From NCBI GenBank assembly GCA_965153355.1, contig OZ231127.1, positions 95,108,001 through 95,172,000 of the forward strand: DNA of 64,000 bases. The letters are read 5' to 3'. The stretch comes from Flaccisagitta enflata. Lineage: Eukaryota; Chaetognatha; Sagittoidea; Aphragmophora. Under the pieces are notes generated by a model that saw nothing but the letters and a program-made list of their open reading frames with translations, was not told the DNA's origin and did not search any database. Of the stretch, positions 22,705-34,830 are shown one piece after another; positions within the stretch are counted from its first letter, which is position 1, and each line of letters begins with the position of its first letter. The position numbers and the translations under genes were made by a program.

Positions 22705-25700
22705 ATGTATGCAAATGTGCGTGGAATGAAGAGCAAAATTACAAACCTAGCAACAATACTTAATGAATGTAAACCTGAGGTTTTCTTATTGACAGAAACT
22801 CAGTTAAGATCTAACGTGGGAGTCCATATCGCCGGCTACAGTTTCCATGGTAGAAAGAGAGAGGGAGGAATTGGAGGAGGAGTTGGAATCCTAGTCAGAG
22901 ATGATGTTAAACAAAACGTCTTCTTACACTCTTCCACGAGAGACATTGAACTAATGTGGCTTAGTGTGCAACGTGCCAAAAAAAGTCCAATCATAATTGG
23001 CACCTACTACGGTAAACAGCTCAGCCGCACAAGCAAACAAGAGATTCAACGAGAAATGAATCTCCTCGAGGAAGAAATAACGGAAATGAAGAATGACGGT
23101 GAGATCCTGATCTGCATGGATGGGAATGCTAAGTTAAACCTCCTTGGTGAAGGGTTTTGCAGAAATGGCAAATTATTGAAGCAAGTATTTGAGCGCACTG
23201 GCCTTAGTTTGATTAATGGAAGCAGTAAGTGTGAAGGTAAATTAACAAGAATAAATACAAAGGATGAAAATGAAGTCTCGGCCATTGACTTTGTATTAGC
23301 AAGCCAAACAGTGGAAAAATGGATCTCTAAAGTCGTCATAGATGAAGACGGGCTGTACAAGATAAAAGGAAAATTAGATTCTGATCATAACACCATCTTG
23401 ATCAATATCAGAATTCCTAATATTAAAAAGTTCAAAGTTAAGAAGACTACAGTATGGAATTTAAGGGCCCCGAGTGAGAAATGGGCTGAATTCTCTGACC
23501 AATTACAACAGAACTGTGAATGGGCTGCCAGTGAAATCTCAGACCCCTCTATACCACTTGAAACAAGGTATAATAATTGGTACAGAGGGTTAGAGCAAAT
23601 GGCAAGACAGACCATTGGTAAAACGACTCTGAAAGCAAAACGCGACATCAAACCAACAGACGAAATGAAAGTGTTACAACAATGGAAAAAAGCCCTAAAA
23701 GACGAAATTCAGAAGGAAAAGAATAAGGAAGAAAAGGACAAACTAATAGCAGAATATAAATCCTTGCAAGAAAAATTGGCAGAATGCATGGTAGAAGAGA
23801 AAACAAATGCAATAACAATGAAATTTGAGAAAATCGTTAATGACAAAAGCATGAGACTTTACTGGGACGAAAAACGAAGAGCAAGTAGAGATTTAACCCT
23901 TGAATCATTAGTCGTAAAAAATGAGCATGGGGAAAGACAATTTAGTCCTGATGCAATAATGGAAACCACGGCCAGTTACTTTGAAAATCTTTTCAAAAAG
24001 CCATCAGTACCTCACCATCCATACCATGATGAGCTAAGGACAAAGATTAAGAATTGCATGATGGACACTCAATATGATGATATGGAGTATAATCAAACTC
24101 CATCAAGAGAGGAAATAAAGGCAATCATTGACGCAAAGAAGGATAGAAAGTCGACACCAGACATCCCCAACGAAATATTGAAAAGACCTGGTGATGCCAT
24201 GGTAGACTATACATGCCCCGTCATACAAACCATATGGGACATTGGAAAAGTCCCAAAGATTTTTAACAAAGGTAGAATTACACATATGCATAAAGGAAAG
24301 GGCGACAAAGAAGACCTCCACAATCACCGCGGCATTACAACGTCATCATCCATAGGCACAATAGTTGACTCTCTAATTGACAACAGACTTGAAGAGCTGG
24401 TCAGCTTCAGCCAAGCACAAGGAGGAGGGAAAAAGGGAGCTTCTCCATGTGACCATCTTTTCCTAATGCATGCCATAATAGATATAAGTATAGCAACAAA
24501 AAGTCCTACATTTCTTACCTTTTGGGATGTTAGCAAAGCCTATGATCATATTGATAATGATGACCTATTAACAGTTATGTGGGACGAAGGTTTCAGAGGG
24601 AGAGCTTGGAGAATTTTGAGGGAACTAAATAGCAATTTAACAGCGGAAGTAAAAACAAGTTTTGGATTGACAAGAGAATTTGAAATGGAATGCGGGGGAA
24701 AGCAAGGGTCACGCCTGACAGGGCGCATGTTTGCCAAGCTGATGGATTTGCTCCATGATGAGCTTAAAGGAAAAGGTTTTAAAATGGATGAAGATTTCCT
24801 AATTGCCGTTTTGCTCTGGGTGGATGATGTACTATCATTTGCCATTGGCGAAGAAGAGCAAAGAGAAATACTTCAGGAGATCTCAAATTTTGCCATTAAA
24901 CATAAGATTACATGGGGCCAAGAAAAATGCAAAGTAATGAGGGTTGGCTACCATAAGAACAAACCAGTGGGATATGAATGGAAAGTCGAGGGCCTGACAA
25001 TACAGGAAGCCACTAAGTACAAATACTTAGGTGACGTCGTGACAGATGACGGTAAATTCAAGGAAAACATAATATCAAGAGGATGCAAGATGCAATTGAC
25101 TTCAATCATTGTCAATTCAATTGCAGCAAGTGAAGTGCTTAGCAGAATTGAAACGCGTGTCCTCCTTGATCTTCATGAAAAAATTTGCATATCTGGCTTT
25201 CTTAACAACGCAGAGAGCTGGAATTTAAACAAGGGGGACGAAAATGAACTTGAGAAGATAGAAGTCCAAGCATTAAAGGGCGTATTCGACCTCCCAATCC
25301 ATATTCCCACTGTCTCAATAATCTTCTCCTTTGGATTACTTTTCACAAAACAACGAATCGACCAAAAGATATTAATCTATCTTCACAAAATCCTTACCAA
25401 AGGTGATGAGATATGGCTAAAAAGGGCACTTTTAATTTTGAAAGCTATGAAGATAGGCTGGTACAAAAAGGTAGAATGCTTGCTGACAGAATATGACCTA
25501 CCCGACAATTTTGACACCATAAAAGGCCTTGCAACAGGAGAGTGGATCTGCATGGTAAAACATGCAATAGAAAAAAAGAATAGAGAGAGAATAGAAGAGG
25601 AATGTTTTAAAATTGAAGACGGTGTAAAAACGCCAAAGACCAAAACCGCGACCATCATAGACAAAATTAGACAAGACAACTACAAAAGACAACCTGAAAA

Positions 25701-26010
25701 AGAACTTTTATCCATGACAAAGAAAGAAACCAAGACAATCATGACAGCACGATATGGGATGCTCCAGTGTGGGAGAAATTTCAAAGGAACAGAAAAACTA
25801 ATATGCCAATCTTGCCAAGTCCTAGATGATGAGAGTCACCGTCTAAACTCTTGTCCTAAATGGAGTGGTAACAATTTGGCAAACGAGGCTGTAAAAAAAA
25901 ACTTCCATGATGTGTATTCCGGCGATATTCACATCCTACGTAATATCATACCGCACATTCAAACGCTATGGAATGTAAAAAACGCTCATGGAACCATGAA
26001 CACAGAATGA
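22705..26010 (+). CDS. LINE ORF2: APE endonuclease and reverse transcriptase
   Basis: 1101 residues from ATG 22705; the frame is also open back to the TAG at 22633. The endonuclease has MYANVRGMKSK at the start, E31 in LTETQL, D139 and N141 in CMDGNAKLN, AIDFVLAS, and S-D-H at 226-228. Reverse transcriptase: HKGKGDKEDLHNHRGI, DVSKAYDHID with catalytic D608, GGKQGSRLTG, and the active box LLWVDDVLSF with D707-D708, in place of the usual YADD or FADD. Then YKYLGDVVTDDGK and a thumb-like region. A C-terminal zinc knuckle is C1034-x2-C1037-x7-H1045-x4-C1050. It nicks target DNA and primes reverse transcription there. All catalytic residues I can see are present. The stop lies inside a 105-bp repeat. 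Confidence 0.9.
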   Translation: MYANVRGMKSKITNLATILNECKPEVFLLTETQLRSNVGVHIAGYSFHGRKREGGIGGGVGILVRDDVKQNVFLHSSTRDIELMWLSVQRAKKSPIIIGTYYGKQLSRTSKQEIQREMNLLEEEITEMKNDGEILICMDGNAKLNLLGEGFCRNGKLLKQVFERTGLSLINGSSKCEGKLTRINTKDENEVSAIDFVLASQTVEKWISKVVIDEDGLYKIKGKLDSDHNTILINIRIPNIKKFKVKKTTVWNLRAPSEKWAEFSDQLQQNCEWAASEISDPSIPLETRYNNWYRGLEQMARQTIGKTTLKAKRDIKPTDEMKVLQQWKKALKDEIQKEKNKEEKDKLIAEYKSLQEKLAECMVEEKTNAITMKFEKIVNDKSMRLYWDEKRRASRDLTLESLVVKNEHGERQFSPDAIMETTASYFENLFKKPSVPHHPYHDELRTKIKNCMMDTQYDDMEYNQTPSREEIKAIIDAKKDRKSTPDIPNEILKRPGDAMVDYTCPVIQTIWDIGKVPKIFNKGRITHMHKGKGDKEDLHNHRGITTSSSIGTIVDSLIDNRLEELVSFSQAQGGGKKGASPCDHLFLMHAIIDISIATKSPTFLTFWDVSKAYDHIDNDDLLTVMWDEGFRGRAWRILRELNSNLTAEVKTSFGLTREFEMECGGKQGSRLTGRMFAKLMDLLHDELKGKGFKMDEDFLIAVLLWVDDVLSFAIGEEEQREILQEISNFAIKHKITWGQEKCKVMRVGYHKNKPVGYEWKVEGLTIQEATKYKYLGDVVTDDGKFKENIISRGCKMQLTSIIVNSIAASEVLSRIETRVLLDLHEKICISGFLNNAESWNLNKGDENELEKIEVQALKGVFDLPIHIPTVSIIFSFGLLFTKQRIDQKILIYLHKILTKGDEIWLKRALLILKAMKIGWYKKVECLLTEYDLPDNFDTIKGLATGEWICMVKHAIEKKNRERIEEECFKIEDGVKTPKTKTATIIDKIRQDNYKRQPEKELLSMTKKETKTIMTARYGMLQCGRNFKGTEKLICQSCQVLDDESHRLNSCPKWSGNNLANEAVKKNFHDVYSGDIHILRNIIPHIQTLWNVKNAHGTMNTE

Positions 26011-26535
26011 ATCCTTGAAATGGTTTGGTGACAATTCAAGAAGTTGTTTAAGAGAAAACCCATGAACAAACCATGCAAGTGGTGACGACACTTGAACACC
26101 ATGAACACATGATAAAACCTTGAAATTGCTTGGTGAAAATTCAAGAAGTCGTTTAAGAGAAAACCCATGAACAAATCACGCAAGTGGTGACGACGCTTGA
26201 GTTCACTGTATGCATATATCTATATAGCTTACTGTAATCTGTGGTAAAAAATGATAGTGTACATTCTTGATATTTATGATGAACTCTCTCTCTCTCTCTC
26301 GCTATGTATGAGAGAACCATGAATTGTTGACAAGTCACAAATTGTTGTTTAAGAGAAAACTATTGTACGAATCACATAAGTGATGACAACATATGGGCTT
26401 GACAAATCGATCATGCGATAATTATTCTAATTATTTGCACTTTGTATTATCATTATTGTAGCTCATAACAATTTTGCATTGTTGATGTGATGAAAGCACA
26501 TTTGATGAGCATTACAAATCAATCAATCAATCAAT

Positions 26536-26538
<3 letters not shown>

Positions 26539-26600
<62 letters not shown>
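26539..26600 (+). repeat. (TC)n microsatellite after the LINE
   Basis: Directly follows CAATCAATCAATC at the presumed element end. Confidence 0.95.
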
Positions 26601-26994
26601 ATAATTTTGCTCGATGGAGACAATGACATGGTGTTGATTATTTCTCCCGCAACCAACCCGCTGGTAAATTGAGCGGTAAAAAGTAAAGGCCGGATACACG
26701 GCTACCTATCTATCTATCTACTCATCAGCTATCATCTATTCAGCTATCTATCTTCATCTCAATCCGTCTATCTGTTTCTGTCATTGCCTCTCTCTTTCCC
26801 AGTCCTTGGCTTGCTTTACTGACTTATCTCCGACATGCACAACTGTTACCATGAAAACACGGCGGTGAGAACTGGTTCTGATCAAAGCAAGACATATGTT
26901 CTCTCCCTAGAATATTTTTCGCCAAAAGAAAGAATAAAGTTCTAGGAAGGAGGCCACAAATGTGAAAACAAAAGACAATGACAATAACGACAAC

Positions 26995-27175
26995 AACGAT
27001 GACGACGACGACGACGACGACGACAACGACAACGACGACGGCAACGACGACGACGACGGCAACGACGACAACACGAGGAGCATGGCAAAACTTTCAACAT
27101 AAACTTCACTACTAACCAACAACAGTAAGAGCAACAACAACAACAAAAACAACAACAACAACAAAAACAACAACT

Positions 27176-27206
<31 letters not shown>

Positions 27207-27232
27207 TAACAACAACAACAACAACCACAACT
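26995..27232 (+). repeat. (ACG)n and (CAA)n microsatellites
   Basis: ACG/GAC runs at about 26995-27070, and CAA runs with AAA and TAC interruptions at about 27118-27230. The flanking 26600-26990 and 27235-27913 are AT-rich without a gene; 27430-27480 and 27750-27800 hold ACCAATA-type short repeats. Confidence 0.9.
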
Positions 27233-27913
27233 ATCTTCAGGTCATATGGTTTTCTCTCTATCTTTTTCTTGTTTTTCCTTTTTTTTCTACTCGAGAAAAT
27301 CATTTGGCATAAGTACTTGACCATATGACACAGAAAACTGTCCTTTCAATGTTTTCAGTTTCTAGGTTTGTTTGGTTTGACTGAATATTTGTATCACTCT
27401 TTCCTAGGGTTTTGCGTTTCGACTAAATATTTGACCAATACCAATACCAATATTGGTATTGGGCTAACAATATTTTTTTCAGAATCATGATATTTGAATT
27501 GATATTAGAATTGGGTCCTCAATATCTTTTGAAGATATAAATACATAACTGATATATATATAAAATGAGAATTTGAAAGTTTTTTTTTTCAAATATTGGT
27601 ATAAATTATCAATTTCTGTTTTTGATAATTTTTTTACTTTTCATTATCATGAGTTTATACTATGCTAACAAACATTTTTTACAAGAATTATAGCGTATTG
27701 TACTATATTGTATTGTATTGTATTTTTTACAAAACTGATTGGTAGTATTGGGTAAACCCAATACCTGTAAATATTGTTAAACCGATACAATACCCAATAC
27801 GTATCGCCCGGGCTTGGTCAGGAGTCTTTTAACAATTTCAGAAGACCTAAAGTATGTTCCTGGACGGCAGAGTCTTTGATCTCGAGTGTGGGCCTGATGC
27901 TGGCGTCAGGGTT

Positions 27914-28391
27914 ACACGCTTTTCATTTTATAAGAACATGGATTTTTGAAGTGAGCCTCAGCATTCTTATTTTTAGCCCTGATTTAAGGGTCAAGCGTTC
28001 TTAACATGTTCTTATTTTTAAATAATCTTTAAATAATTTTCAAAAAATTTTTTAATAATTTTTAGATAATTTTTAAATAATTTTTAAATAATTTTTAAAT
28101 GATTTTTTTTTTGTAATTATATAATGGTATTGTTTAAGCAATTGTTGAAAAAAAACAATATACAAAGAAATATAAAATTGATATTTAATGAAAAATGAAT
28201 TATTATTAAAAAAAATCATTATCAAAATATCAATCACCAAGGTTTTTTGTCTGATTTTATTAGTTTTTTGAAAAATATTATCATTATCTTCAAATCTGAG
28301 GCTCAGCATGTTCTTGAGATGTTCTTATTTTCTAGCCAAATCTGAGGCTGATGTTCTTATAAACAGTGTTCTTATAAAAAGAAAAGCGTGT
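27914..28391. mobile_element. MITE-like element with about 25-bp TIRs
   Basis: Left end ACACGCTTTTCATTTTATAA then GAACA; right end TGTTCTTATAAAAAGAAAAG then CGTGT, inverse with one or two differences. GAGCCTCAGCATTCTTATTTT near the left end has its inverse counterpart near 28290-28330. Similar sequence also lies at about 6075-6115. The core has TTTTTAAATAA tandem units (28020-28110). Confidence 0.65.
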
Positions 28392-28544
28392 ATACAGGGA
28401 AAGCGAAGCTATAAGAAACCAGTGGCATTCGCCATAATGTGTTCCACAATAACTTAATTGAGCATAAATTATTTATGCAATAACTAAAAAAAAACTATCC
28501 AATATTAAAGTTCAGATGAATCTGATATATATATATATCGGCCG

Positions 28545-28805
28545 CCTATGGGCGGCCCTACAGCTTGTCCTCATAACTGCGGGGCTTATAACCACAGGGC
28601 TTATAACTGCGGGGCTTGTGAACATGGGGCTCAAAACGACGGGCTAATAACCACAGGGCTCATAACTGGGTAATATGACACACAATGGAGAAAACTGGGC
28701 TGTGACACACATTTGTAGAAAACTGGGTTGTGTGACACACATTCGGGAAAACTGGGTTATGTATAACTTATACGGAGGAAATGGGGTTGTGTGACACATA
28801 ATAGA
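28545..28805 (+). repeat. GGGGCTTATAAC minisatellite and start of 30-bp arrays
   Basis: After a GGCCGCCTATGGGCGGCC hairpin (about 28541-28558), roughly 17-20 bp GGGGCTTATAACCAC units (28575-28670) grade into the GTGTGACACACATTTGGAGA 30-bp unit. Confidence 0.75.
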
Positions 28806-29775
28806 AACAAGGCCAACACCTATAAGTCGCGTGCGAGACAAAAAAAAAACTGAATTGACCTGACTACTTATTGTATCTTTTTAATCAGCATGACTGAATA
28901 GGGAGAAATATAAGAAATGAATAAAATGATTTAGTTGGCTAGATTGACTTAAATGAGTTGATGAAGACTTAAACAAGCAGACTTGAAATGATATAAATGA
29001 TCAAAACATACCAAAAAACATAAATGACCAAGACATACCAAAAAACATAAATGACCAAAAAACCAAAAAAACAAAAAAACAAAAAAAAAAAAAATTCAAA
29101 TACCAAAAACCAAAAACCAAAAACGAAAAACATGAATGACCAAAACAAACAAAAAAATTATGTTAAAAGACCAACAACCAAAACCAAAAACACCAAAAAA
29201 CCAAAATCCAAAAACCAAAAAACCAAAGAACATAAATGACCAAAAAACCAAAAAACCAAAAACCAAAAAACCAAAAACAAAAAACCAAAATCCAAAAAAT
29301 AAAAACCAAAAAAACCAAACAACCAAAAAATCAAAAAACCAAAAAACCAAAAACCAAAAACCAAAAAACCAAAAACCAAAAAACCAAAAACCAAAAACCA
29401 AAAACCTAAAAACCTAAAAACCTAAAAACCAAAAACCAAAAACCAAAAACCAAAAACCAAAAACCAAAAACCAAAAAACCAAAAAACCAAAAAACATAAA
29501 TGACCAAAACATACCAAAAAACCATGTTAAATGACCAAAAATGACCTGAAATGTCCCAAAATGACTTAAAACTGACACAAATGACTTGAACAAAGTGACG
29601 TAAATGTCCAAAAATGACTTAAACCAACCAAAAATGACCAAATACAACAAAAAAATGACTCAAAATAACTCCAGACGACCCAAAATGACCAAAAACGACG
29701 CAAAAAAGCAAAGTGTTACGGACCGACCGACTGATGGACCAACCGACCGACGGTCCAACCAAGCGGGATGTAGAG
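28805..29775 (-). mobile_element. Hairpin/GTCC-family element carrying a CCAAAAA array
   Basis: The left end AACAAGGCCAACACCTATAA then GTCGCGTGCGAGAC matches the left ends at 36091 and 38158. The right part has AAAGTGTTACGGACCGACCG and AAGCGGGATGTAGAG, but the terminal hairpin is lost. The body is a (CCAAAAA)n and AAATGACC array. Confidence 0.55.
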
Positions 29776-30313
29776 TAATATACCAAAAAACCATGTTAAA
29801 GGACCAAAAACCAAAAAAACTAAAAACCAAAAAACATAAATGACCCAAACATATGAAAAAGCCATGTTTAATGACCTAAAATGATCAAAAGACCAAATTA
29901 CCAAAAAACAAAAAATCAAAAACATAAAGGACCAAAACATACAAAAAAACCATGTTAAATGACCAAAACCAAAAAAAAAACAAAAACCAAAAACCAAAAA
30001 AACAAAAAACCAAAAACCAAAAACCAAAAAACCAAAATACAACAACCAAAAACCAAAAAAAAAACCCAAAAACCAAAAACCAAAAACCAAAAACCAAAAA
30101 CCAAAAACCAAAAACCAAAAAAACCAAAAACCAAAAACCAAAAACCAAAAAATAAAAACCAAAAAACCAAAAAACCAAAAAACCAAAAACCAAAAAACTA
30201 AAAAACCAAAAACCAAAAAAATAAAAACCAAAAACCAAAAACCAAAAACCAAAAACCAAAAACCAAAAACCAAAAACCAAAAACCAAAGAACCAAAAACC
30301 CAAAACCCAAAAA
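29047..30313 (+). repeat. (CCAAAAA)n / (ACCAAAA)n array
   Basis: About 1.2 kb of CCAAAA(A) units of 6-7 bp, broken at 29500-29780 by AAATGACC units, the GGACC run and a CATGTTAAA motif. Long KPKTK/FWFLVFG frames on both strands are simple translations of the repeat. From 30340 to 31070 there is ordinary AT-rich sequence with no gene seen. Confidence 0.95.
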
Positions 30314-31084
30314 AAATAGCAGCCCAAAGGCAGTAAGCGGTCAGCAGATGACGAACGTAGCCTTAGATGTGTAAATGACTTTTTTAGGGTACCATCATTT
30401 TTTACTGAGTGAATTCAAGATTTCTTGTTGCACTTTTCTTCATTTTATGGATAAAAAAAATAACTACCAGAAAATTCTTTGATCAGTTTCTAGTCTTTGA
30501 TTACAAATGGTTTGCGATGGTTGTGAGTCATAGTGCTATAAGAAAAGTAGAAAAGTGTTGATTGACCATTCTGTGCGAAAGATTTGTTGAACAACAAAAT
30601 GCTCTGTGGATAGAAGTTATGATGATTGCTGATGAATATTTTTTTTCTTTCCTAGTTGACCTGTTCGACCTTACCTTTTTCCAACTTCTATAGCCGGAAG
30701 AATTGATTTTATCATAGATTCTTTCTAGTTAGATATGGTTCTATGGGAATCAGGGGAGGAACCAATTCTTCCGGCAGTTTAGGTACCCTGCGTACCCCCC
30801 CTGGTGATGGGTTATCTTTGTCAGCTTTACTGATGAACGGAGCTAATCTGTCTAAATTGATGCTAAGTTTTCATTTTTATTCTGACTCAAAGGAAGCAGT
30901 TTTTAACTAAGTCAAGTATTGTTATTATCTTTTAAAAAATTGTTGTTGGTCCGTCCGTCCGTCCATCTGTCCATCCTTCTATCTGCCTTCCTTCTGTCCA
31001 GGATGACCTCTTTTTCGAATTTTCATTGAATACCATGGAGAAATGACAAAAGGCAGTATATGGACAATGGTACCCTTGCCCTTA

Positions 31085-31787
31085 TTAAATAGTTTGTAAC
31101 TTAAGTTGAGGGAGGAGCAGGCCAGGATCCGGGTCTCTGAGGCCAGAATCTGGGTCTCAGAGACCAGTTTCTTGGTCTCAGAGGCCAGGATTTGGGTGTC
31201 TGAGGCTAGGATTTAGGTCTTTGAGGCCCTGGAGGTCAGAATCTGGGTCCCAGAGGTCAGGATCTGGGTCTCTAATGTTTGTATGTTGGTTAAGTTGAGG
31301 GAGGAGCAGGCCAGGATCTGTGTCTCAGAGACCAGTTTCTTGGTCTCAGAGGCCAGGATTTGAGTCTCTGAGGCCAGGATTTGGGTCTCTAATGCTAGGA
31401 TTTAGTTCTTTGTGGCCAAAACCTAGGTCTTGGAGGTCAGAATCTGGGTCCCAGGGGTCAGGATCTGGGTCTCTAACGTTTGGATGTGGGTTTTAGAAGC
31501 CAAAATCTAAGTTGGAGGGGTCAAAATGATAGAACTCAGGCCAGAATTCAGGTTTTCTAACCAGATTTGGCCTAATTTGCCTAGATTCTAGCTATTTTGC
31601 CTGGATTTGGCCTATTTTGCCTGGATTTGGGCCATTTTGCTTGGATTTGGGCCATTTTGCGTGGATTTGGGCCCCAAAGGAGACGAAGCCCTGAGGATGG
31701 GGTGGGGGGGGACGTACGGACGGACGTACAGACGGACAGATTCCCCCTGTGTTCTACAGGACTTCATCCCCTTCGGGGCCGCTGCCC
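31085..31787 (+). mobile_element. TIR element with 21-bp minisatellite (copy D, left end missing)
   Basis: GAGGCCAGGATTTGGGTCTC units at 21 bp (31120-31500), then TTTTGCCTGGATTTGGGCCA units. It ends TCCCCCTGTGTTCTACAGGA, CTTCATCCCCTTCGGGG and CCGCTGCCC, the same right end as the copy at 31878. Confidence 0.55.
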
Positions 31788-31877
31788 AAAAAACAACAGG
31801 TCGCCCAAGGGCAATATGTGGTCAGCGATACCCGTTGCCCTGCTTTGAGTGACTGTGAATTGGAGTGAGGGGAAGCA

Positions 31878-32580
31878 GGGCAGCGGCCCCGAAGGTAATG
31901 AAGTCCTGTAGAACACAGGGGGACTTTCGTTTGTCCTACCTGAAGAAGTGGATGAGATGCTATACAGGGCTGACTGAAGGCATTCAAGAGCCTAAACTGA
32001 AGTCTATGAAGGCTGAGAATGCCGATAGGAAGCTTGAGAGGGCTGACTTGAGGATTAAGAGAGCTAGATTAAGGCTTGAAAGGTAAGAGTACTGATTTGA
32101 AGCCTAAGAGCAATAAAGTGAGGCTTAGATAGCTGATTTGAGGCCTGAGAGGCCCAGTTTGAGGCCTGAGGATTTGGATTTGAGGCCTAAGAAACTTAAT
32201 TTTAGGCCTGAGAGGCCAGGTTTGAGGCCTAAGCAGTTAGATTTGAGGCTTGAGAGGCCGGATTGGGGGCCTGAGAGGCTAGAGTTGGGGTCTCAGAGGC
32301 TTGAAAAAAGGTCTCAGAGGCCAAATTTGAGGTCTAAGAGGACTGATTTTAGGCCTGAGAGGGCTGATTTGGGGCCTGAGAGGAAGCGATTTGAGGCCTG
32401 AGAGGGGCCGGTTTGGGCTGAGAGGCCAGATTTGAGGTCTCAGAGGCCAGATTTGGCAGGGAGCCAGAGGAGCCTGAGTGGTGGGGACGAGCGGACAGCC
32501 GGACGAGACGAACAAACAAATGGACGAACGAAAGTCCCCCTGTGTTCTACAGGACTTTGTCCCCTTCGGGGCCGCTGCCC
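31878..32580 (+). mobile_element. TIR element with 21-bp minisatellite (copy E, best preserved)
   Basis: About 59-bp inverted termini: GGGCAGCGGCCCCGAAGG at 31878 through TCCTGTAGAACACAGGGGGA and CTTTCGTTTGTCC, against GGACGAACGAAAGTCCCCCT through CTACAGGACTTTGTCCCC to GGGGCCGCTGCCC at 32580. They differ at only about four positions. The core is GAGGCCTGAGAGGCCAGATTT at a 21-bp period. GGTCAGCGATACCCGTTGCC lies just outside the left arm (31820). No ORF independent of the repeat. Confidence 0.75.
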
Positions 32581-32884
32581 AAAAACCATGTTAATTGACC
32601 AAAAATGACCTGAAATGTCCCAAAATGGCTTAAAATGACTTAAAACTACTTTAAATGCCCAAAAATGACACAAATGACTTAAATGACCCAAGTGACATAA
32701 ATGATCAAAAATGACCCAAAATGACTAAACCAACCTAAAATGACCCGAAAACAACAAAAAAATGAAATAAAGTAACTCCAGACGACTAAAATGATAAAAA
32801 CGTGCAAACAAGAATATTTACGGACCGGCGGACCGACCAACCAACCAGCAACCCGACCAACAGAGCGGGTGTAAGGAAATGGCG

Positions 32885-34830
32885 TACAGCGACTAAAAAA
32901 TTAGGCTGCGTGACACAAATCAGTTAAGGATTTATGTGACACACATTTTGGAAAACTTCAGATTTGGCTGTGACACACATTCGGAGAAAACTGGATTGAG
33001 TGACACACATTCCGAGAAAACTGGATTGTGTGACACACATTTGAAGAAAACTGGGTTAAATGACACACAATGGAGGAAACTGGGCTTTGTGACACACGTT
33101 TGGGGAATGCTAGGCTCTGTGACACACATTTGGAGAAAGCTAGGCTGTGTGACACACATTCAGAGAAAACTGGGTTGTGTGACACACATTCGGAGAAAAC
33201 CAGATTCTGTGTCTGTGACACACATTTGGAAAAGAGTGGGTTGTGTGTCACACATTTGCAGAAAACTGGGTTTTGTGACACTTAGAGAAAACTGGGTTGT
33301 GTGACACACATTCGGAAAAGACTGGGTTGTGTCACACACATTTGGAAAAAACTGGGTTGTGTGACACACTCCCGGAGAAAACTTGGTAATGTAATACAAA
33401 AGGGAGAAATCTGGGCTGTGTGGAAACATTTAGAGAAAACAGGGTTGTGTGACACACATTGGAGAAAATTGGGTTGTGTGACACACACTCAGAGAAAACT
33501 GGGTTGTGTGTCACATATTTAGAGAAAACTGGGTTATGTGACACACAATGGAGAAAATTAGGCTGTGTGACACACATTTGGAGAAAGCTAGGCTGTGTTA
33601 CACACATCAGAGAAAATTGGGTTTTGTGGCACACATTCAGAGAAAACTGGTTTGTGTGACACACATTTGGAGAAAACTGGGTTATATGACACACAATGGA
33701 GAAAACCGGCATGTGTGACACACATTCAGAGAAAACTGGGATGTGTGACACACATTTGGAGAAAAATGGGTTATGTGACACACAATACAAAAATCTTGGC
33801 TGTGTGTCACACATTTGGAAAATACTGGGTTGTGTGACATACAATGGAGAAAACTGGGCTGTGTGACACACATTCAGAAAAATCTGGGCTGTGTGACACA
33901 CATTTGGGGAAAACTGGTTGTATGACACACATCAGAAAAAATTGGGTTGTGTGACTCATATTTGGAGAAAACTGGGTTGTGTGACACACATTCAGAGAAA
34001 ACTGGGTTGTGTGACACATATTGGAGAAATCCTGGCTGTGTGACACACATTTGGAGAAAACTGGGTTGTGTGACACACATTTGGAGAAAACTGGGTTGAA
34101 AGACACACATTTGGAGCAAACCGGGTTGTGTGACACACATTCAGGGAAAACTGGGTTATGTGACACACAATAGAGAAATCTGGGCTGTGTGACACACATT
34201 TGGAGAAAACTGGGTTGTGTGACGCACAATAGAAAAAACTGGGCTGTGTGACCTACATTCGGAAAAAACTGGGCTGTGTGACTCACATTCGGGAAAAACT
34301 GGGTTGTGTGACACACATTTGGAGAAAACTGGGTTTTGTGACACACAATGGACAAATCTGGGCTGTGTGACACACATTTGGAGAAAACTGGGTTGTTTGA
34401 CACACATTTGGAGAAAACTGGGTTGTGTGTCACACAATGGAGAAATCTGGGCTGTGTGACACACAATTAGAAAAAACTGGTTAGTTGGCACATATTTGGA
34501 GAAAACTGGGTTATGTGACACACAATAGAGAAATCTGGGCTGTGTGACACATATTCGGAGAAAACTGGGTTGTGTGACACACAATGGAGAAAACTGGGTT
34601 GTGTGTCACACATTTGGAGTAATCTGGGCTGTGTGACACACATTTGGAGAAAACTGCGTTGTGTCACACACATCGGAGAAGATTGGGTTGTGTGACACAC
34701 ATTTGGAGAAAACTGGGTTGTGTGACACATATTTGGAAAAAACTGGGTTATGTTAAACACAATGGAGAAATCTGGGCTGTTTGACACACATTTGGAGAAA
34801 ACTGCATTGTGTGACATGTGCAACAATTCA
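32885..34830 (+). repeat. 30-bp tandem array (ACACATTTGGAGAAAACTGG..)
   Basis: About 65 units of ACACATTTGGAGAAAACTGG plus GTTGTGTGAC, 30 bp each, with frequent substitutions and some 27-29 bp variants. Because 30 is a multiple of three, several frames on both strands stay open and show a 10-residue period. Satellite blocks of the same unit lie at 28680-28800, 35835-36085 and 37698-37915. Confidence 0.95.

Noticed and set aside
26907-27324. Poly-Leu/Ser and poly-Val reverse frames
   Set aside because: Translations of (ACG)n and (CAA)n microsatellites.
29096-30327. Long FGFWFLVFGF frames suggestive of membrane proteins
   Set aside because: Simple translations of the (CCAAAAA)n array.
33332-34826. 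Several long reverse-strand frames with a 10-residue period (VCHTTQFSPN type)
   Set aside because: They are translations of the 30-bp tandem repeat, which keeps any open frame open; both strands and several frames show the same effect.
32885-34830. CRISPR-like regular repeat spacing
   Set aside because: Units are adjacent with no unique spacers, the host is a eukaryote, and no cas genes are present. The same holds for the 145-bp satellite.
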